Source: Actinoallomurus vinaceus (GTDB taxonomy: Bacteria > Actinomycetota > Actinomycetes > Streptosporangiales > Streptosporangiaceae). From it: a stretch of 64,000 nt of DNA. Each line of letters opens with the position of its first letter. Position 1 is the stretch's first letter. Made by a program: the position numbers and the translations under genes. Positions 42,909 through 51,824 of the stretch are shown piece by piece. A model generated the notes under the pieces. The model searched no databases. It worked only from the letters and a program-made list of their open reading frames with translations, and was not told the DNA's origin. The stretch lies in contig NZ_BAABHK010000001.1 of the NCBI RefSeq assembly GCF_039542055.1, positions 310,001 to 374,000 of the forward strand, read 5' to 3'.

Positions 42909-43128
42909 GCCCGCCACCTCCACTCACCGCCGGGTTTCACCTGCCACCACGGCCTGGCGTGACCGGTATCCCGGGCGCCGGTCCGCACGCATCATGTACA
43001 GGCTCGCACGCGGCACAGGTCCTGATCCAGGTTTGTGATGAGGTTCCCGTCGGTCAGCGTCATCGCCCAGGTCCGAGGGCTTGCCCGCTTGTCTGCCATA
43101 GGGGGCGCTCGCCTGGTGATCAGGGCAG

Positions 43129-43160
43129 GTGATGAGGCTTGCGCGGGTTGCCGGTTTCCG
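43129..43160 (+). promoter_or_regulatory. 32-bp stress-island motif, copy A, upstream of zf-UBP/desaturase/USP genes
   Basis: Reads GTGATGAGGCTTG, twelve bases, GTTTCCG, 77 bases before the zinc-finger gene start. Identical spacing to the other four copies. Confidence 0.6.
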
Positions 43161-43237
43161 CCCGGCCCCGATGCGGGTGGACTGGAAGTGATCAGCCCGG
43201 CATGGCACCGCGCAGGTTTCGGGGAGAGAGGGCGCAG

Positions 43238-43552
43238 ATGAGTGCGGATGGAGCCGGCATGGCGCTCGACGCGCGAGGCGTCAGCTCGAACGGGTCGGCA
43301 CCCCGATGTGAGCATCTCGATGCGCTGGTGCCGGTGGCCCCCCACTCGAGCACGTGCCGGGAATGCCGAGCCGCCGGTGAGCACTGGGCCGGCCTTGTGA
43401 TGTGCCTGACATGCGGTTGGGTGGCGTGCTCTGACGACTCGCCCCGTCGGCATGCGCTCGCGCACTACGAAGAGACCGACCATCCGGTGGTACGCGCGTT
43501 GCAGCCCGGGTCGACCTGGAGATGGTGCTACGTCCACCGGCGTGCCGTCTGA
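43238..43552 (+). CDS. UBP-type zinc-finger protein
   Basis: The 104-residue protein is a stand-alone zf-UBP domain: RCEHLDALVPVAPHSSTCRECR, VMCLTCGWVACSDDSPRRHALAHYEETDHPVV. The ordered Cys and His residues would hold two or three zinc ions. In eukaryotes the domain binds ubiquitin C-termini; in actinobacteria, which lack ubiquitin, the ligand is unknown, though such genes commonly sit beside redox and desaturase genes. ATG 43238 follows GGGGAGAGAGGG. It heads a plus-strand run with the desaturase (55 bases later) and the universal stress protein. Confidence 0.85.
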   Translation: MSADGAGMALDARGVSSNGSAPRCEHLDALVPVAPHSSTCRECRAAGEHWAGLVMCLTCGWVACSDDSPRRHALAHYEETDHPVVRALQPGSTWRWCYVHRRAV

Positions 43553-43607
43553 GCAGTCCACGCCCTGTCATCTCGGTCATCTCGTAACAGCCGAAGGAGC
43601 AAGCAGA

Positions 43608-44711
43608 ATGGTCGTTGAACCCGTAAGACCGGGTACACGCCCTCGCCGGGGACCACCGGCCGACGGACGCGGGAGCGCGTATGCCGAGTTGTCCCGCCAG
43701 GTCAAGCGAGCGGGACTGCTCGATCGCCGGCCCGCCTATTACGCACTGAAGATCGCGGCGAATCTCACGTTGTTCGCTGCCGGGTGGGTCGTCTTCGCCC
43801 TGCTGGGACGCTCCTGGTGGCAACTACTGGTCGCGGTCTTCCTCGCGGTGATGTTCACCCAGGTCGCGTTCGTCGGGCACGACGCCGGGCACAAGCAGAT
43901 CTTCGGTTCGAAACGCGCGAACGACCTGCTCGGCCGCCTGCATGGTGGTCTGTTGGTCGGGCTGAGCTATGGCTGGTGGGTCGACAAGCACAATCGCCAC
44001 CACGCCCACCCGAACCACGAAGGCCACGATCCCGACATCGCAGGCGGTGCCATCGCCTTCACCCAGGCCCACGCTCGCGCGCGCCGCGGACTCGGCATCC
44101 TGCTGGCCCGCTCGCAGGCCTACCTGTTCTTCCCGATGCTCCTGCTGGAAGGACTCAACCTGCACGTCGCAAGCGTCCGGGCGCTTCTGGACCGCAGTGG
44201 ATCACCGAAGGCGAAACCGACCGAGGCGATCCTGCTGCTGATCCACGCGGCGGGCTATCTGGCGGCCCTGTTCCTCGTGCTGTCTCCTTTCCAAGCCGTG
44301 TGCTTCCTGCTCGTGCAGCAGGGCCTGTTCGGCGTTTACATGGGATGCTCGTTCGCCCCGAACCACAAGGGCATGCCCATCCTGGGCGAGGACGAGAAGG
44401 TCGACTACCTGCGCCGCCAGGTACTGACGTCCCGTAACGTACGCGGCGGCCGGTTCACCGACTTCGTACTCGGTGGCCTGAACTATCAGATCGAACACCA
44501 CCTGTTCCCCAGCATGCCGCGTCCCAGCCTGCGGCGCGCCCAGGCGCTCGTGCGTGCTCACTGCGAACAGCACGGCATCTCCTATACCGAGACCTCCCTC
44601 GCCCGTTCCTACGCCGAAGTGCTCCGCCACCTCCACATGGTCGGCAGCGCCACTGGGCGGACCCTCATGGCCACGGACTCAAGACCGGCGGATCACGCCG
44701 GTGCGACGTGA
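43608..44711 (+). CDS. Membrane fatty acid desaturase
   Basis: The 367-residue protein has the three His boxes of di-iron membrane desaturases: HDAGH, HNRHH (within VDKHNRHHAHPNHEGHDPD) and QIEHH (YQIEHHLFPSMPRPSL). About four membrane helices flank them. It would insert a double bond into membrane acyl chains using O2 and electrons from ferredoxin. AAGGAG lies nine bases before ATG 43608; the frame's extension back into the zinc-finger gene is shadow. Co-transcription with the zinc-finger and USP genes is likely. Confidence 0.9.
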   Translation: MVVEPVRPGTRPRRGPPADGRGSAYAELSRQVKRAGLLDRRPAYYALKIAANLTLFAAGWVVFALLGRSWWQLLVAVFLAVMFTQVAFVGHDAGHKQIFGSKRANDLLGRLHGGLLVGLSYGWWVDKHNRHHAHPNHEGHDPDIAGGAIAFTQAHARARRGLGILLARSQAYLFFPMLLLEGLNLHVASVRALLDRSGSPKAKPTEAILLLIHAAGYLAALFLVLSPFQAVCFLLVQQGLFGVYMGCSFAPNHKGMPILGEDEKVDYLRRQVLTSRNVRGGRFTDFVLGGLNYQIEHHLFPSMPRPSLRRAQALVRAHCEQHGISYTETSLARSYAEVLRHLHMVGSATGRTLMATDSRPADHAGAT

Positions 44712-44736
44712 AAACCTCCGGAGAAAGGAACGGGCG

Positions 44737-45192
44737 ATGTACAAGCGAATCCTCGCTGCGATCGATTGGACGGCGAGTACGGAGGCCGTGCTGGACCAGA
44801 CCCGGCACCTGGCGTCGCTGACCGGTGCGACGGTCCTCGTTCTGCATGTCCGGGCCACGGACTTTCCGTCCCTGCCGTCGATCCTGGGTGCCCTGGCAAG
44901 CCAGGCACTGGCCGGTGAACCGGCGGCGAGCGACGCGGGCAGCGTGGCGCAACGGATGGTCGATGACGCTGTCGCCGTCCTGTCCACGGCGGGCGTGCAC
45001 GCCGAGGGCCTGCTGCTGGAAAGTACGCCGGGACACACGCCACGGGCCGTACTGGATCAGGCGCGGGAGCGGGAGGTGGATCTGATCGTCCTAGGGCGCC
45101 GGCACCACGGCGGACCGTCTGCGCTGTTCCGGTCCAACGTCGCCGACGAGGTGTTTCGTCACGCGGAGTGCCCGGTCCTCATCGTGCCCTGA
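44737..45192 (+). CDS. Universal stress protein (single UspA domain)
   Basis: The 151-residue UspA protein starts MYKRILAAIDWTASTEAVLDQ and ends with the ATP-binding loop LGRRHHGGPSALFRSNVADEVFRHAECPVLIV, close to G-2x-G-9x-G(S/T). UspA proteins bind ATP and help survival in stress or dormancy. It lies 25 bases after the desaturase gene, with GAGAAAGGAA as ribosome site, and ends the operon. Bases 45193-45395 hold no gene. Confidence 0.9.
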   Translation: MYKRILAAIDWTASTEAVLDQTRHLASLTGATVLVLHVRATDFPSLPSILGALASQALAGEPAASDAGSVAQRMVDDAVAVLSTAGVHAEGLLLESTPGHTPRAVLDQAREREVDLIVLGRRHHGGPSALFRSNVADEVFRHAECPVLIVP

Positions 45193-45395
45193 CACGCATG
45201 CTTTGAGCCGTCGGTGCCTTCTGGTTCCGTATCGGGCCGCCATCAGCGGACGGGGGCACACTTGAAAGTGTCGGGGTCCGCAGGGATGAAGCGCGGATGA
45301 GGGGTCCCGCAGTCAGTCGGTCGGGGGCGCGCCCTCCTGGATTCCGTGTGGAAGGGGACCGGCCGTGTCTGACAAGGTCGTGTTGATGCTCCGGT

Positions 45396-45752
45396 TCAGC
45401 GCCGGTGGTGAGGACGGGTGTGCCGCGGCTCGCGCCAAATCCGGGCGGCCTTGGCGCCCTCGATTTGGCGGATCATGTCGTTGCGGACTTCCGTCACGGC
45501 GGCGCTCAGCCTGTGGGCGGCCGCGGTGGCCACCAGATGGGTTTGCCCGGCGCCCCGGCATTCCAGGGTCACTCGCGGATCGGCGCCATCGCGGTCCTTG
45601 ATACTGAGGTGGAGCTCGACCGCTGTGTCGGCGAAGGAGCGCAGCCGGGTCACGAGCGGCGCGAGACGGCGAGTCACCCATTTCGCCTCGGACTCGGCAA
45701 AGCCGGTTCCTAGGTGTGGTTGGCGGGCAAGAGTCTGCTGACGATGATTCAT
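45396..45752 (-). CDS. HPF/RaiA-like small protein (probable ribosome-associated fold)
   Basis: The 118-residue protein has the beta-alpha-beta pattern of the HPF/YfiA (S30AE) domain: AVELHLSIKDRDGADPRVTLECR, then AAAHRLSAAVTEVRNDMIRQIEGAKAAR. It lacks the C-terminal dimerisation domain of long HPF. Such proteins pause ribosomes in stationary phase; here the match is by pattern only, so this is tentative. GAGG lies a few bases before ATG 45752. It is convergent with the USP gene and downstream of the LapA-like gene. Confidence 0.6.
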   Translation of the reverse strand: MNHRQQTLARQPHLGTGFAESEAKWVTRRLAPLVTRLRSFADTAVELHLSIKDRDGADPRVTLECRGAGQTHLVATAAAHRLSAAVTEVRNDMIRQIEGAKAARIWREPRHTRPHHRR

Positions 45753-45858
45753 CTTGTCCTCATCTGTCGTTTCATTGCCGGATGGGTGACCCGTTTGCTG
45801 TTTCTCGATTTCCGGCCCTGGCCAGCCATCCGGTCAAGGCCCCTATCGACAACGGCCG

Positions 45859-46230
45859 TCAGTCGCGACGCCGACGGGCCAGGCGGTGTAGCTGGGAGAT
45901 GCGCGCGGTGCCGATCATCAGCGTCACCGCCATCCCGGCGACCATGGCGATCAACAGACCGACCGCCAGCGGCAGGGTTCCGTGCAACCAGAGAAAGGAG
46001 ACCTGTGCGTCGCGTGTGTTCTGCAGGATGAACACGATGAACGCGACGAGCACGACTACCGCGGTCCATACGCCGACCCACGCCACGCTCGTCCGCGTGA
46101 CTGGGACCGGTCGCATCTTTGGCGCAGGGCGTGCCGGCGCGGAAGGCGACGAACGCACGGGCGGTGCCGACGTGGCGGGTTCAGCGTGCCGGCTGGTGGG
46201 TCCGTTACGGGAGTGATGCAAGAGGGGCAT
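45859..46230 (-). CDS. LapA-domain (DUF1049) membrane protein
   Basis: The 123-residue protein has a Pro/Ser-rich cytoplasmic start, then two membrane helices typical of LapA_dom/DUF1049: VGVWTAVVVLVAFIVFILQNT, QVSFLWLHGTLPLAVGLLIAM, ending RISQLHRLARRRRD. Function in actinobacteria is unknown. ATG 46230 has AAGGGGA five bases upstream. A decayed copy of its last 25 codons lies at 60676-60755. The upstream 46231-46455 is AT-richer than the surroundings but without a clear promoter. Confidence 0.8.
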   Translation of the reverse strand: MPLLHHSRNGPTSRHAEPATSAPPVRSSPSAPARPAPKMRPVPVTRTSVAWVGVWTAVVVLVAFIVFILQNTRDAQVSFLWLHGTLPLAVGLLIAMVAGMAVTLMIGTARISQLHRLARRRRD

Positions 46231-46455
46231 GACATCCCCTTCGGTAGGGCCGGCATGACGGGCAACCAAAAAACCGGGATGTCGTCGTTTCCGGATACTC
46301 AAAAGCATACACCCGAAATTACGGAAAATGCGGTCTTTCTCGGAGAATTGGGGCCGGGCGGCTGAGTTTTGAAATACGAACTGGAGGGTCGCGCTGTCTC
46401 GTGCTTGAAAATAGAGCCGGATCGATCGAGCACACCGTACAGGTGATCTCTCCTG

Positions 46456-46487
46456 GTGATGGGCCTTGCTGGAGTTGCTTGTTTCCG
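46456..46487 (+). promoter_or_regulatory. 32-bp stress-island motif, copy C, upstream of small ORF and glycosyltransferase
   Basis: Reads GTGATGGGCCTTG, twelve bases, GTTTCCG, ending 130 bases before the GTG at 46618. Confidence 0.6.
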
Positions 46488-46617
46488 TTCGGCTGCGGGC
46501 CGGATTGACTCAAGGGCGATCGGCCGGCTTGTCGGTTCCGATTCCTCGGCCCGGGAGGCCGCGGATGGCCACACGCAGGCCACTCCGCCGCCCCAACGCT
46601 CACAAGGAGGTCCTGTC

Positions 46618-46827
46618 GTGCGCCGCAGATACGGCATCAGGCTGATCGCTCTCATCTATCCGCTCATCGACGCGATCGTGGGTCTGGAAGAGGCACCACC
46701 CGGACGCCGTCCGGCTCGGCCGGTTCGCCAATGGGCTCCCGGCCATCTTCGGGCGGGTTCTGGTGGCGCTCGATACCGACCTGTGCATCACCGGCGAACG
46801 GCCGCATTCGCTGGCGGCATACGGTGA
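46618..46827 (+). CDS. Small ORF coupled to glycosyltransferase gene
   Basis: A 69-codon frame starts at GTG 46618 with a strong AAGGAGG site six bases upstream and ends in a TGA that overlaps the glycosyltransferase GTG (GTGA). The product begins RRRYGIRLIALIYPLIDAIVGLEE, one possible membrane helix, then is Arg/Pro-rich. The second half reads more protein-like in another frame (GRFANGLPAIFGRVLVALDT), so a frameshift may have occurred. It could be a leader that couples translation, or a remnant. Confidence 0.5.
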   Translation: MRRRYGIRLIALIYPLIDAIVGLEEAPPGRRPARPVRQWAPGHLRAGSGGARYRPVHHRRTAAFAGGIR

Positions 46828-48017
46828 AGATAGCCATGGTCACGGTGCTCGCCAACCCACGTGCGAGCAGCGGGCCGGAGGGGGCATGCCGATGGGGGCT
46901 GGACGGTCACGGCGTCCACGTCGCCGAACTCGCCACCGAGCTGGGCCGCCAGGGCCACCAGGTCACCATCTACGCCCGCCGCCAGGACCCCGATGAGCAT
47001 GACCTGCTGCGTCTGGCGCCCGGGGTGCTGGTCGAAGAGTTCACCGCCGGGCCGGTCGCGCCGCTGCCCTGGCAGGACGTCCTGCTGCATGTCACCGTCC
47101 TCGGTGAACAGCTCGCCCGCCGATGGCGGCAGAAGCGCCCTGAGATCATCCATGCCCACTCTTGGATGAGCAGCCTCGCCTCGCTCGTCGCCGAGCAGGG
47201 TCTTCGTATCCCCCTCGTGCACACCCCTCACGGCCCGGCCCTGCTACAGCGGCGTGACGGAGAGCAGGCCGCAGCCGTATTGCGGCGCATCCGTCTGGAG
47301 CGCGCCATCGGGCGCACCGTCCCGGCCACCATCACCACCTGGACCGGCCAGGAAGACGAGCTGATCCGGCTGGGCGTCCCCCGCCACCGGATCGACGTGG
47401 CGCCGGGCGGTGTCGACACCCGCGCCTTCAGCCCGCACGGTGGCAGCTACCCGCGTGGTGAACGTCCCCGGTTGCTCCTGCTCTCCCGGCGCGCCGAACA
47501 GCACGGAGCAGTGACCGCCATCCAGGCGCTCACGCGGATCCCCGGTGCCGAGTTGATCATCGCCGGCGGGCCTGGCACCCCCGACACCGATCCCCAGGCG
47601 CACCGTCTGCATCTGCTCGCCAAACAGGAGGCGGTCGCCGATCGCGTCTTCTTCCTCGGCCCCATCCAGCGCGACCGCGTCCCCGAACTGATGCGCTCGG
47701 CCGACCTGCTGCTCACGCTGCCCCGGTACACGGGTTTCGGCAGGGTACCGGTGGAGGCGATGGCCTGCGGTATTCCCGTCATCGCGACCGGTGTGGGCGG
47801 GCACCTGGACACCGTCCTTGACACCGTCACCGGGGTCCACGTCCTACCGGACAGACCACAGGAGGTCGCCCGCCAGATCCGCGGCCTGCTCGCCGATCCG
47901 ACCCGCCGCCTCGCGCTCGGCATCGCCGGCGCCGACCGAGCCCGCTCCCGCTACGCCTGGACCCGCATCGCGCGGCAGATCACCACCGTCTACGACCGCG
48001 CGACCCAGAACCCGTGA
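46824..48017 (+). CDS. GT4-family glycosyltransferase
   Basis: The protein of 397 residues has the GT-B fold of GT4 enzymes: N-terminal KIAMVTVLANPRASSGPEG and GVHVAELATELGRQGHQVTIY, a central HTPHGPALLQ donor-side segment, and the C-terminal nucleotide-sugar site GFGRVPVEAMACGIPVIATGVGG. It would move a sugar from a nucleotide donor to a lipid, glycan or small molecule. GTG 46824 is chosen from the GTGA overlap with the small ORF upstream. No other sugar genes are adjacent. Bases 48018-48415 show no gene. Confidence 0.85.
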   Translation: MKIAMVTVLANPRASSGPEGACRWGLDGHGVHVAELATELGRQGHQVTIYARRQDPDEHDLLRLAPGVLVEEFTAGPVAPLPWQDVLLHVTVLGEQLARRWRQKRPEIIHAHSWMSSLASLVAEQGLRIPLVHTPHGPALLQRRDGEQAAAVLRRIRLERAIGRTVPATITTWTGQEDELIRLGVPRHRIDVAPGGVDTRAFSPHGGSYPRGERPRLLLLSRRAEQHGAVTAIQALTRIPGAELIIAGGPGTPDTDPQAHRLHLLAKQEAVADRVFFLGPIQRDRVPELMRSADLLLTLPRYTGFGRVPVEAMACGIPVIATGVGGHLDTVLDTVTGVHVLPDRPQEVARQIRGLLADPTRRLALGIAGADRARSRYAWTRIARQITTVYDRATQNP

Positions 48018-48415
48018 TCCGCCCCAGGACACGGCGACGTGAACCCAGCGCGGCCGGTACGCACTCCGGCCGGGCCCTACGGGCATCCGGCGTCCAGGCC
48101 GCCACCGGCGGACCGTACGCCGCGGCATCGACATCGAGTGCCCCGCGTGTCGGAGTCGATAGGTCTGCCCCACACCGCCGGCTTTGCGTACCGTGTCGGT
48201 CCGGGCACTGTCCGGGAGACCGGCCTCGCCGGTCACGACCGGCATCACGTCCCCTGGCCAGGTCTACCGCGATCACGGCGTCACAACCGGCACGACCGCC
48301 TTCAACCAAGACCACGTCCGTGCCCAGTGGCCCGGAAACCTGCCTCTCGCCACCGCCCGGTGCGACGACCCATTGCTGAGGTCTGCCCGACAGCGACCTC
48401 GAAACGGAGACACCG

Positions 48416-49384
48416 ATGGAAATGCCAAGGCTCGCCGGGGGCGAGCCGGGCGACAGCCCTGGGAGCGACAGAGCGGGCGGGCGTCCCGACGGGCGGATGC
48501 GTGCGCCGGGCAGCCGAGTCATAGGCCGGTACCGGCTGGTGGACCAGGTCGGTGAGCCCGCAGGTTGCAAGGTCTGGAAGGCCTTCGACGAGGTGTTGAG
48601 GCGTCCAGTGGCGATGCTCACATTCGCGCCTGGGGCGGCCGACGCGGGTGAGGTCGTAGCGGCCGCCGGAGCGGCCAGCCGGGTCGGCGACGTACGGTTC
48701 GCCCACGTCTTCGACGCCGCGGACGACGCGGAGGGCGCCTATGTCGTCACCGAATGGCCCTCTGGCGAGTCGTTGGAGGACCTGGTGGCCGACGGGCCGC
48801 TGGAGGTTGCGGACGCGATGTGGATCGTGGCTGAGGCGGCGGGGGCGCTCTCGGCGGCGCACGCCGCCGGCGTGGCGCACCTGCGCCTGTCACCACGGGC
48901 GGTGCGGTGGAGCCCCGACGGCGGAGTGAAGATCACCGGGCTGGCCGTGGACGCGGCACTGGCGAGTACGCGCCGCGATGACGGAGCGCTGGCCGACACA
49001 CGGGCGCTGGCGGCTCTCCTGTATGCCGCGCTCACCAGTAGATGGCCAGGGGAGGAGGAGAGCACGCTGGCCTCCGCGCCGATGCGTAGGAGAAAGGTCT
49101 ATCCTCCGCGGCAGGTACAGGCCGGGGTACCGGGGCGCATCGACGCGATCATCTGCCGAGCCCTGCTGCCCGAATCACGGCGCGGCAACCCGCCGATCAC
49201 CCATCCGGCACAACTCGCCGCCGCCCTCCCCGACATGATCGTCCGGGCCGCTCTCTCCGTTCGTTCGCACACCGGCCGGGCCAGGCCGAATGCGCCACGG
49301 TGGCCACGCCGTCCCCGGCCGGGGACGCTGATCCCTTCTCCCGACGGGCCGGGGGAGTGGGCAGCCGAAGCCGATCCCGCATGA
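48416..49384 (+). CDS. Protein kinase-like protein lacking catalytic residues (pseudokinase)
   Basis: The 322-residue protein has a Hanks-type kinase outline: GRYRLVDQVGEPAGCKVWKAFDEVLRRPVAM for the N-lobe, YVVTEWPSGESLEDLV for the hinge, and WIVAEAAGALSAAHAAGVAHLRLSPRAVRWSPDG in the C-lobe. HRDLKPxN is replaced by HLRLSPRAV and DFG by GLA, so phosphotransfer is unlikely. Related proteins occur fused to or near MurJ in actinobacteria. It probably acts as a scaffold or sensor. GGAG lies seven bases before ATG 48416. The C-terminal ~60 residues are Arg/Pro-rich. Confidence 0.75.
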   Translation: MEMPRLAGGEPGDSPGSDRAGGRPDGRMRAPGSRVIGRYRLVDQVGEPAGCKVWKAFDEVLRRPVAMLTFAPGAADAGEVVAAAGAASRVGDVRFAHVFDAADDAEGAYVVTEWPSGESLEDLVADGPLEVADAMWIVAEAAGALSAAHAAGVAHLRLSPRAVRWSPDGGVKITGLAVDAALASTRRDDGALADTRALAALLYAALTSRWPGEEESTLASAPMRRRKVYPPRQVQAGVPGRIDAIICRALLPESRRGNPPITHPAQLAAALPDMIVRAALSVRSHTGRARPNAPRWPRRPRPGTLIPSPDGPGEWAAEADPA

Positions 49385-49744
49385 GCCACCCGGGCCGCCG
49401 GACGGAGTCGGATCCGGTGTCGCGGATCAGCGTCGTGACACTCTCGGTCGGCGCCGCCTCGACGACACGGGCATGCAGCCGTTCGTCGAGCCGACGACCT
49501 TCCGTCGGCGGCGAAGGCGAGCAGAACCTGGCGCTCATGCAAGCCGGCGTGAGAGGCGCGGGAAGCCCGGTCATCAGTCCGTGTGATGAGCCTTGGTCGA
49601 GCTCATGGTTTCCGCGCGCGCGATATCGCGGTTGGCTGTTGACATGCACTTTCGTGTGCGTTCGTCCCAGCCGCCCCCGACCGGCGGTCTTTGGCGGCGG
49701 TGGCCTGATGTTTCGTGGAACGGACTGTTCGGACGGGTGACGCC
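49385..49744. other. Intergenic region holding motif copy B
   Basis: No gene is supported in these 360 bases. The 32-bp stress-island motif lies at 49583-49614. Confidence 0.5.
49583..49614 (+). promoter_or_regulatory. 32-bp stress-island motif, copy B, upstream of RGCVC gene
   Basis: Reads GTGATGAGCCTTG, twelve bases, GTTTCCG, ending 130 bases before the RGCVC start. Confidence 0.6.
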
Positions 49745-49915
49745 ATGACATCGGAATCGCGTTGCGAGACGCCGCCGGTCACGCTGTGCGCGTGCGGGCA
49801 CCCCGTCGACGAACACGATTACGTCGCTTCCCGCTATTGCAGGGCGACCTCCTCGGGCGCCTTGAACCGAGACTGCGTCTGCATCCCGGTAGCCCCCAAG
49901 CCGTACCTCCGTTGA
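49745..49915 (+). CDS. RGCVC family protein
   Basis: The 56-residue protein matches the small actinobacterial RGCVC family: LCACGHPVDEHDYVASRYC, then ATSSGALNRDCVC. Here the name-giving RGCVC is RDCVC. The ordered Cys/His residues suggest one zinc or an iron-sulfur site. Function unknown. ATG 49745 is used; a start 30 bases earlier is possible. It is preceded by a 32-bp motif copy, which ties it to the stress genes. Confidence 0.75.
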   Translation: MTSESRCETPPVTLCACGHPVDEHDYVASRYCRATSSGALNRDCVCIPVAPKPYLR

Positions 49916-49960
49916 TGACGTCGGCGACCGATCGGGAACGGTACTGCAGGCTCAGCATCG

Positions 49961-50241
49961 ATGGGGGAGTGGGGATTCTCGACCACGGTCGGGCCCATCG
50001 GCTACGGACCGGAAGGACCGACTCGCGACAACCCCTTCGCCGGCCGCCCCTACGCCGAAGAGACGCAGCGTTCCATCGACCAGGAAGAAGTAGTCCGGCT
50101 GCTACGAGAAGCCGAGGTCAGGGCGACCGACCTGATCGGCAAGCCCTTGACACGCTCCACCGGGTGATCGACCTGCTCCTCGAACGCGAAACGATCGATG
50201 GCAGGGACCTGGCGGTGATCATCGGCGTCCCCGAGCACTAG
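49961..50241 (+). pseudogene. C-terminal fragment of FtsH protease gene, frameshifted
   Basis: From ATG 49961 one frame reads GPIGYGPEGPTRDNPFAGRPYAEETQRSIDQEEVVRLLREAE, the FtsH region after the protease active site. At about 50145 the frame shifts, and a second frame continues ALDTLHRVIDLLLERETIDGRDLAVIIG to a stop at 50241, the usual FtsH ending. The membrane, AAA and HEXXH parts are all absent. This is a relic, not a working protease. Confidence 0.75.
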
Positions 50242-50467
50242 AACGGCCACCTCACGGCGGGCCCGCTCTCATGATCCGGCCGGATCGGCGCCATCCCGTG
50301 CGCCGCCGGGTACCTCCTGCTCATGGGCCTGTTTGACCGGCTCATGGACTGGTGACCTACCCGGATCGGGGTGATGCTGGATTGAGGGAGTGCTCAGTGA
50401 CCCGCTGACGATCCACGTCGGGGAGCAGGGACATTCGTCAGGGCATAAGGATCAGCACGGGGGTGAG

Positions 50468-51718
50468 ATGGCCATGACGGAGAGCGAACGGCGGGCCCGT
50501 AAGGTCATGGTGGATCGGTCGGAGGGGTTCGGCGAGCGGTTGCTGGGGATGCTGCTGGACCGGGCGCATGAGATGCCACCGCAGCTGATCGCCCCCTTGG
50601 TCGCGGAGGAGGTCGCCAGGGTCGGTGGCCGGGATGTGTCCATCCTCCTGCAGGATTATGGCCAACTAGTGCTCGCGCCCCTCCCGGGAAGGGGACTCGT
50701 GGTCGGAGGATCAGAGTCGATCGACGGTTCCTCGGCCGGCAGAGCCTTCCTGCGTGCGACCCCCGTCGAAGAGCCACAGGCCGACGGTGTGCGGATGTTC
50801 CTGCCGCTCCTGGACGGCAGCGACCAGGTAGGGGTAATGGCCGTCACCCTCGACGCCGTCGACGACGATGACCGACGGTTGCTGCGGCGACTGGCCGGTC
50901 TGGTCGCCGACATGCTGGTCACCAAGAGCAGCTACACCGATCAGTTCTTCCGGGCCCGGCGCCGCGAGCGGATGAGCGTGGCCGCGGAGATCCAGTGGTC
51001 ACTGCTGCCTCCGCTGATCATGGTCACTCCGCAGGTCGCGGTGGCCGGGATCCTCGAGCCGGCCTACGACGTCGCCGGCGACAGTTTCGACTACGCCCTC
51101 AACGACGACATCGTCCACTTGGCCGTCATCGACGCGATGGGCCACGGCCTGAACGCCGCGGTGCTGGCCACCGTCGCGATCGGCGCCTACCGTCATGCCA
51201 GACGCGCCGACATCGGGCTCGCGGAACTGTACGCGTTCATGGACGCGGCCGTCGACGAGCAGTTCGGGCCCGATCACTTCGTCACGGCACAGATGGCGCG
51301 GCTCGATGTCCGATCGGGAGTCCTGCGGTGGGTCAACGCCGGTCACCCTGCGCCGCTGCTGATCCGCGACCACCGGGTCGTCCAGGCGCTGGAGAGCCCG
51401 GGAACGCTGCCGGTCGGCTTCGGGGGCGACGAACCGCAGATCGGAGAGGAAGAACTCCGCCGCGGTGACCGGGTGCTGTTCTTCACCGACGGCTTGGTCG
51501 AAGAACACGAGAGCGGCGGAGAGCAGTTCGGGGAGAAACGTCTCATCGACTTCATCGAGCGTGCCGGGCGCCCGAGCGAAGGCATCCAGGAGATGGCGCG
51601 CAGGCTCTCTCACGCCCTCATGCGGGAAAGAGGCGGGGTCACCAGTGACGACGCGACCCTCTTCCTCCTCGAATGGCGCGGCGGCACCGCAGACCATCTC
51701 GCCACGATGGACCCGTAG
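50468..51718 (+). CDS. SpoIIE-type PP2C phosphatase with N-terminal GAF-like sensor
   Basis: The protein of 416 residues has a GAF-like region at about 20-150 (VARVGGRDVSILLQDYGQLVL) and a PPM/SpoIIE catalytic domain from about 180. Catalytic landmarks are AAEIQWSLLPP, YDVAGDSFDYAL, AVIDAMGHGLNAAVLA, and RVLFFTDGLVEEH; the usual GGDxYD is GDSFDY. It probably dephosphorylates an anti-sigma-factor antagonist, such as the STAS protein at 61025. ATG 50468 has GGGGGTGAG upstream. The C-terminus is duplicated as a fragment at 39142-39231. Confidence 0.87.
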   Translation: MAMTESERRARKVMVDRSEGFGERLLGMLLDRAHEMPPQLIAPLVAEEVARVGGRDVSILLQDYGQLVLAPLPGRGLVVGGSESIDGSSAGRAFLRATPVEEPQADGVRMFLPLLDGSDQVGVMAVTLDAVDDDDRRLLRRLAGLVADMLVTKSSYTDQFFRARRRERMSVAAEIQWSLLPPLIMVTPQVAVAGILEPAYDVAGDSFDYALNDDIVHLAVIDAMGHGLNAAVLATVAIGAYRHARRADIGLAELYAFMDAAVDEQFGPDHFVTAQMARLDVRSGVLRWVNAGHPAPLLIRDHRVVQALESPGTLPVGFGGDEPQIGEEELRRGDRVLFFTDGLVEEHESGGEQFGEKRLIDFIERAGRPSEGIQEMARRLSHALMRERGGVTSDDATLFLLEWRGGTADHLATMDP

Positions 51719-51824
51719 CCTCCCTGGTCATCGCGGTTCACCCTTCCTCAGAGCCATGTTTTGAGGCGAACGCCCGTGCGCGGCATCACGCCGGCCGCGG
51801 GCTCGAACCCTCACCTGACGGCTT

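Noticed and set aside
45313..45681. Alternative minus-strand frame over the HPF-like gene
   Set aside because: It is Arg/Pro-rich chance sequence; the frame at 45396-45752 has a ribosome site and a plausible fold.
48018..48415. Plus-strand frame starting near 48150 (SESIGLPHTAGFAYRVG) as a gene
   Set aside because: No ribosome site, no known domain, and the frame soon turns Arg/Pro-rich.
49385..49560. Minus-strand stretch VVEAAPTESVTTLIRDTG as a universal stress protein relic
   Set aside because: The match is too short and generic to support.
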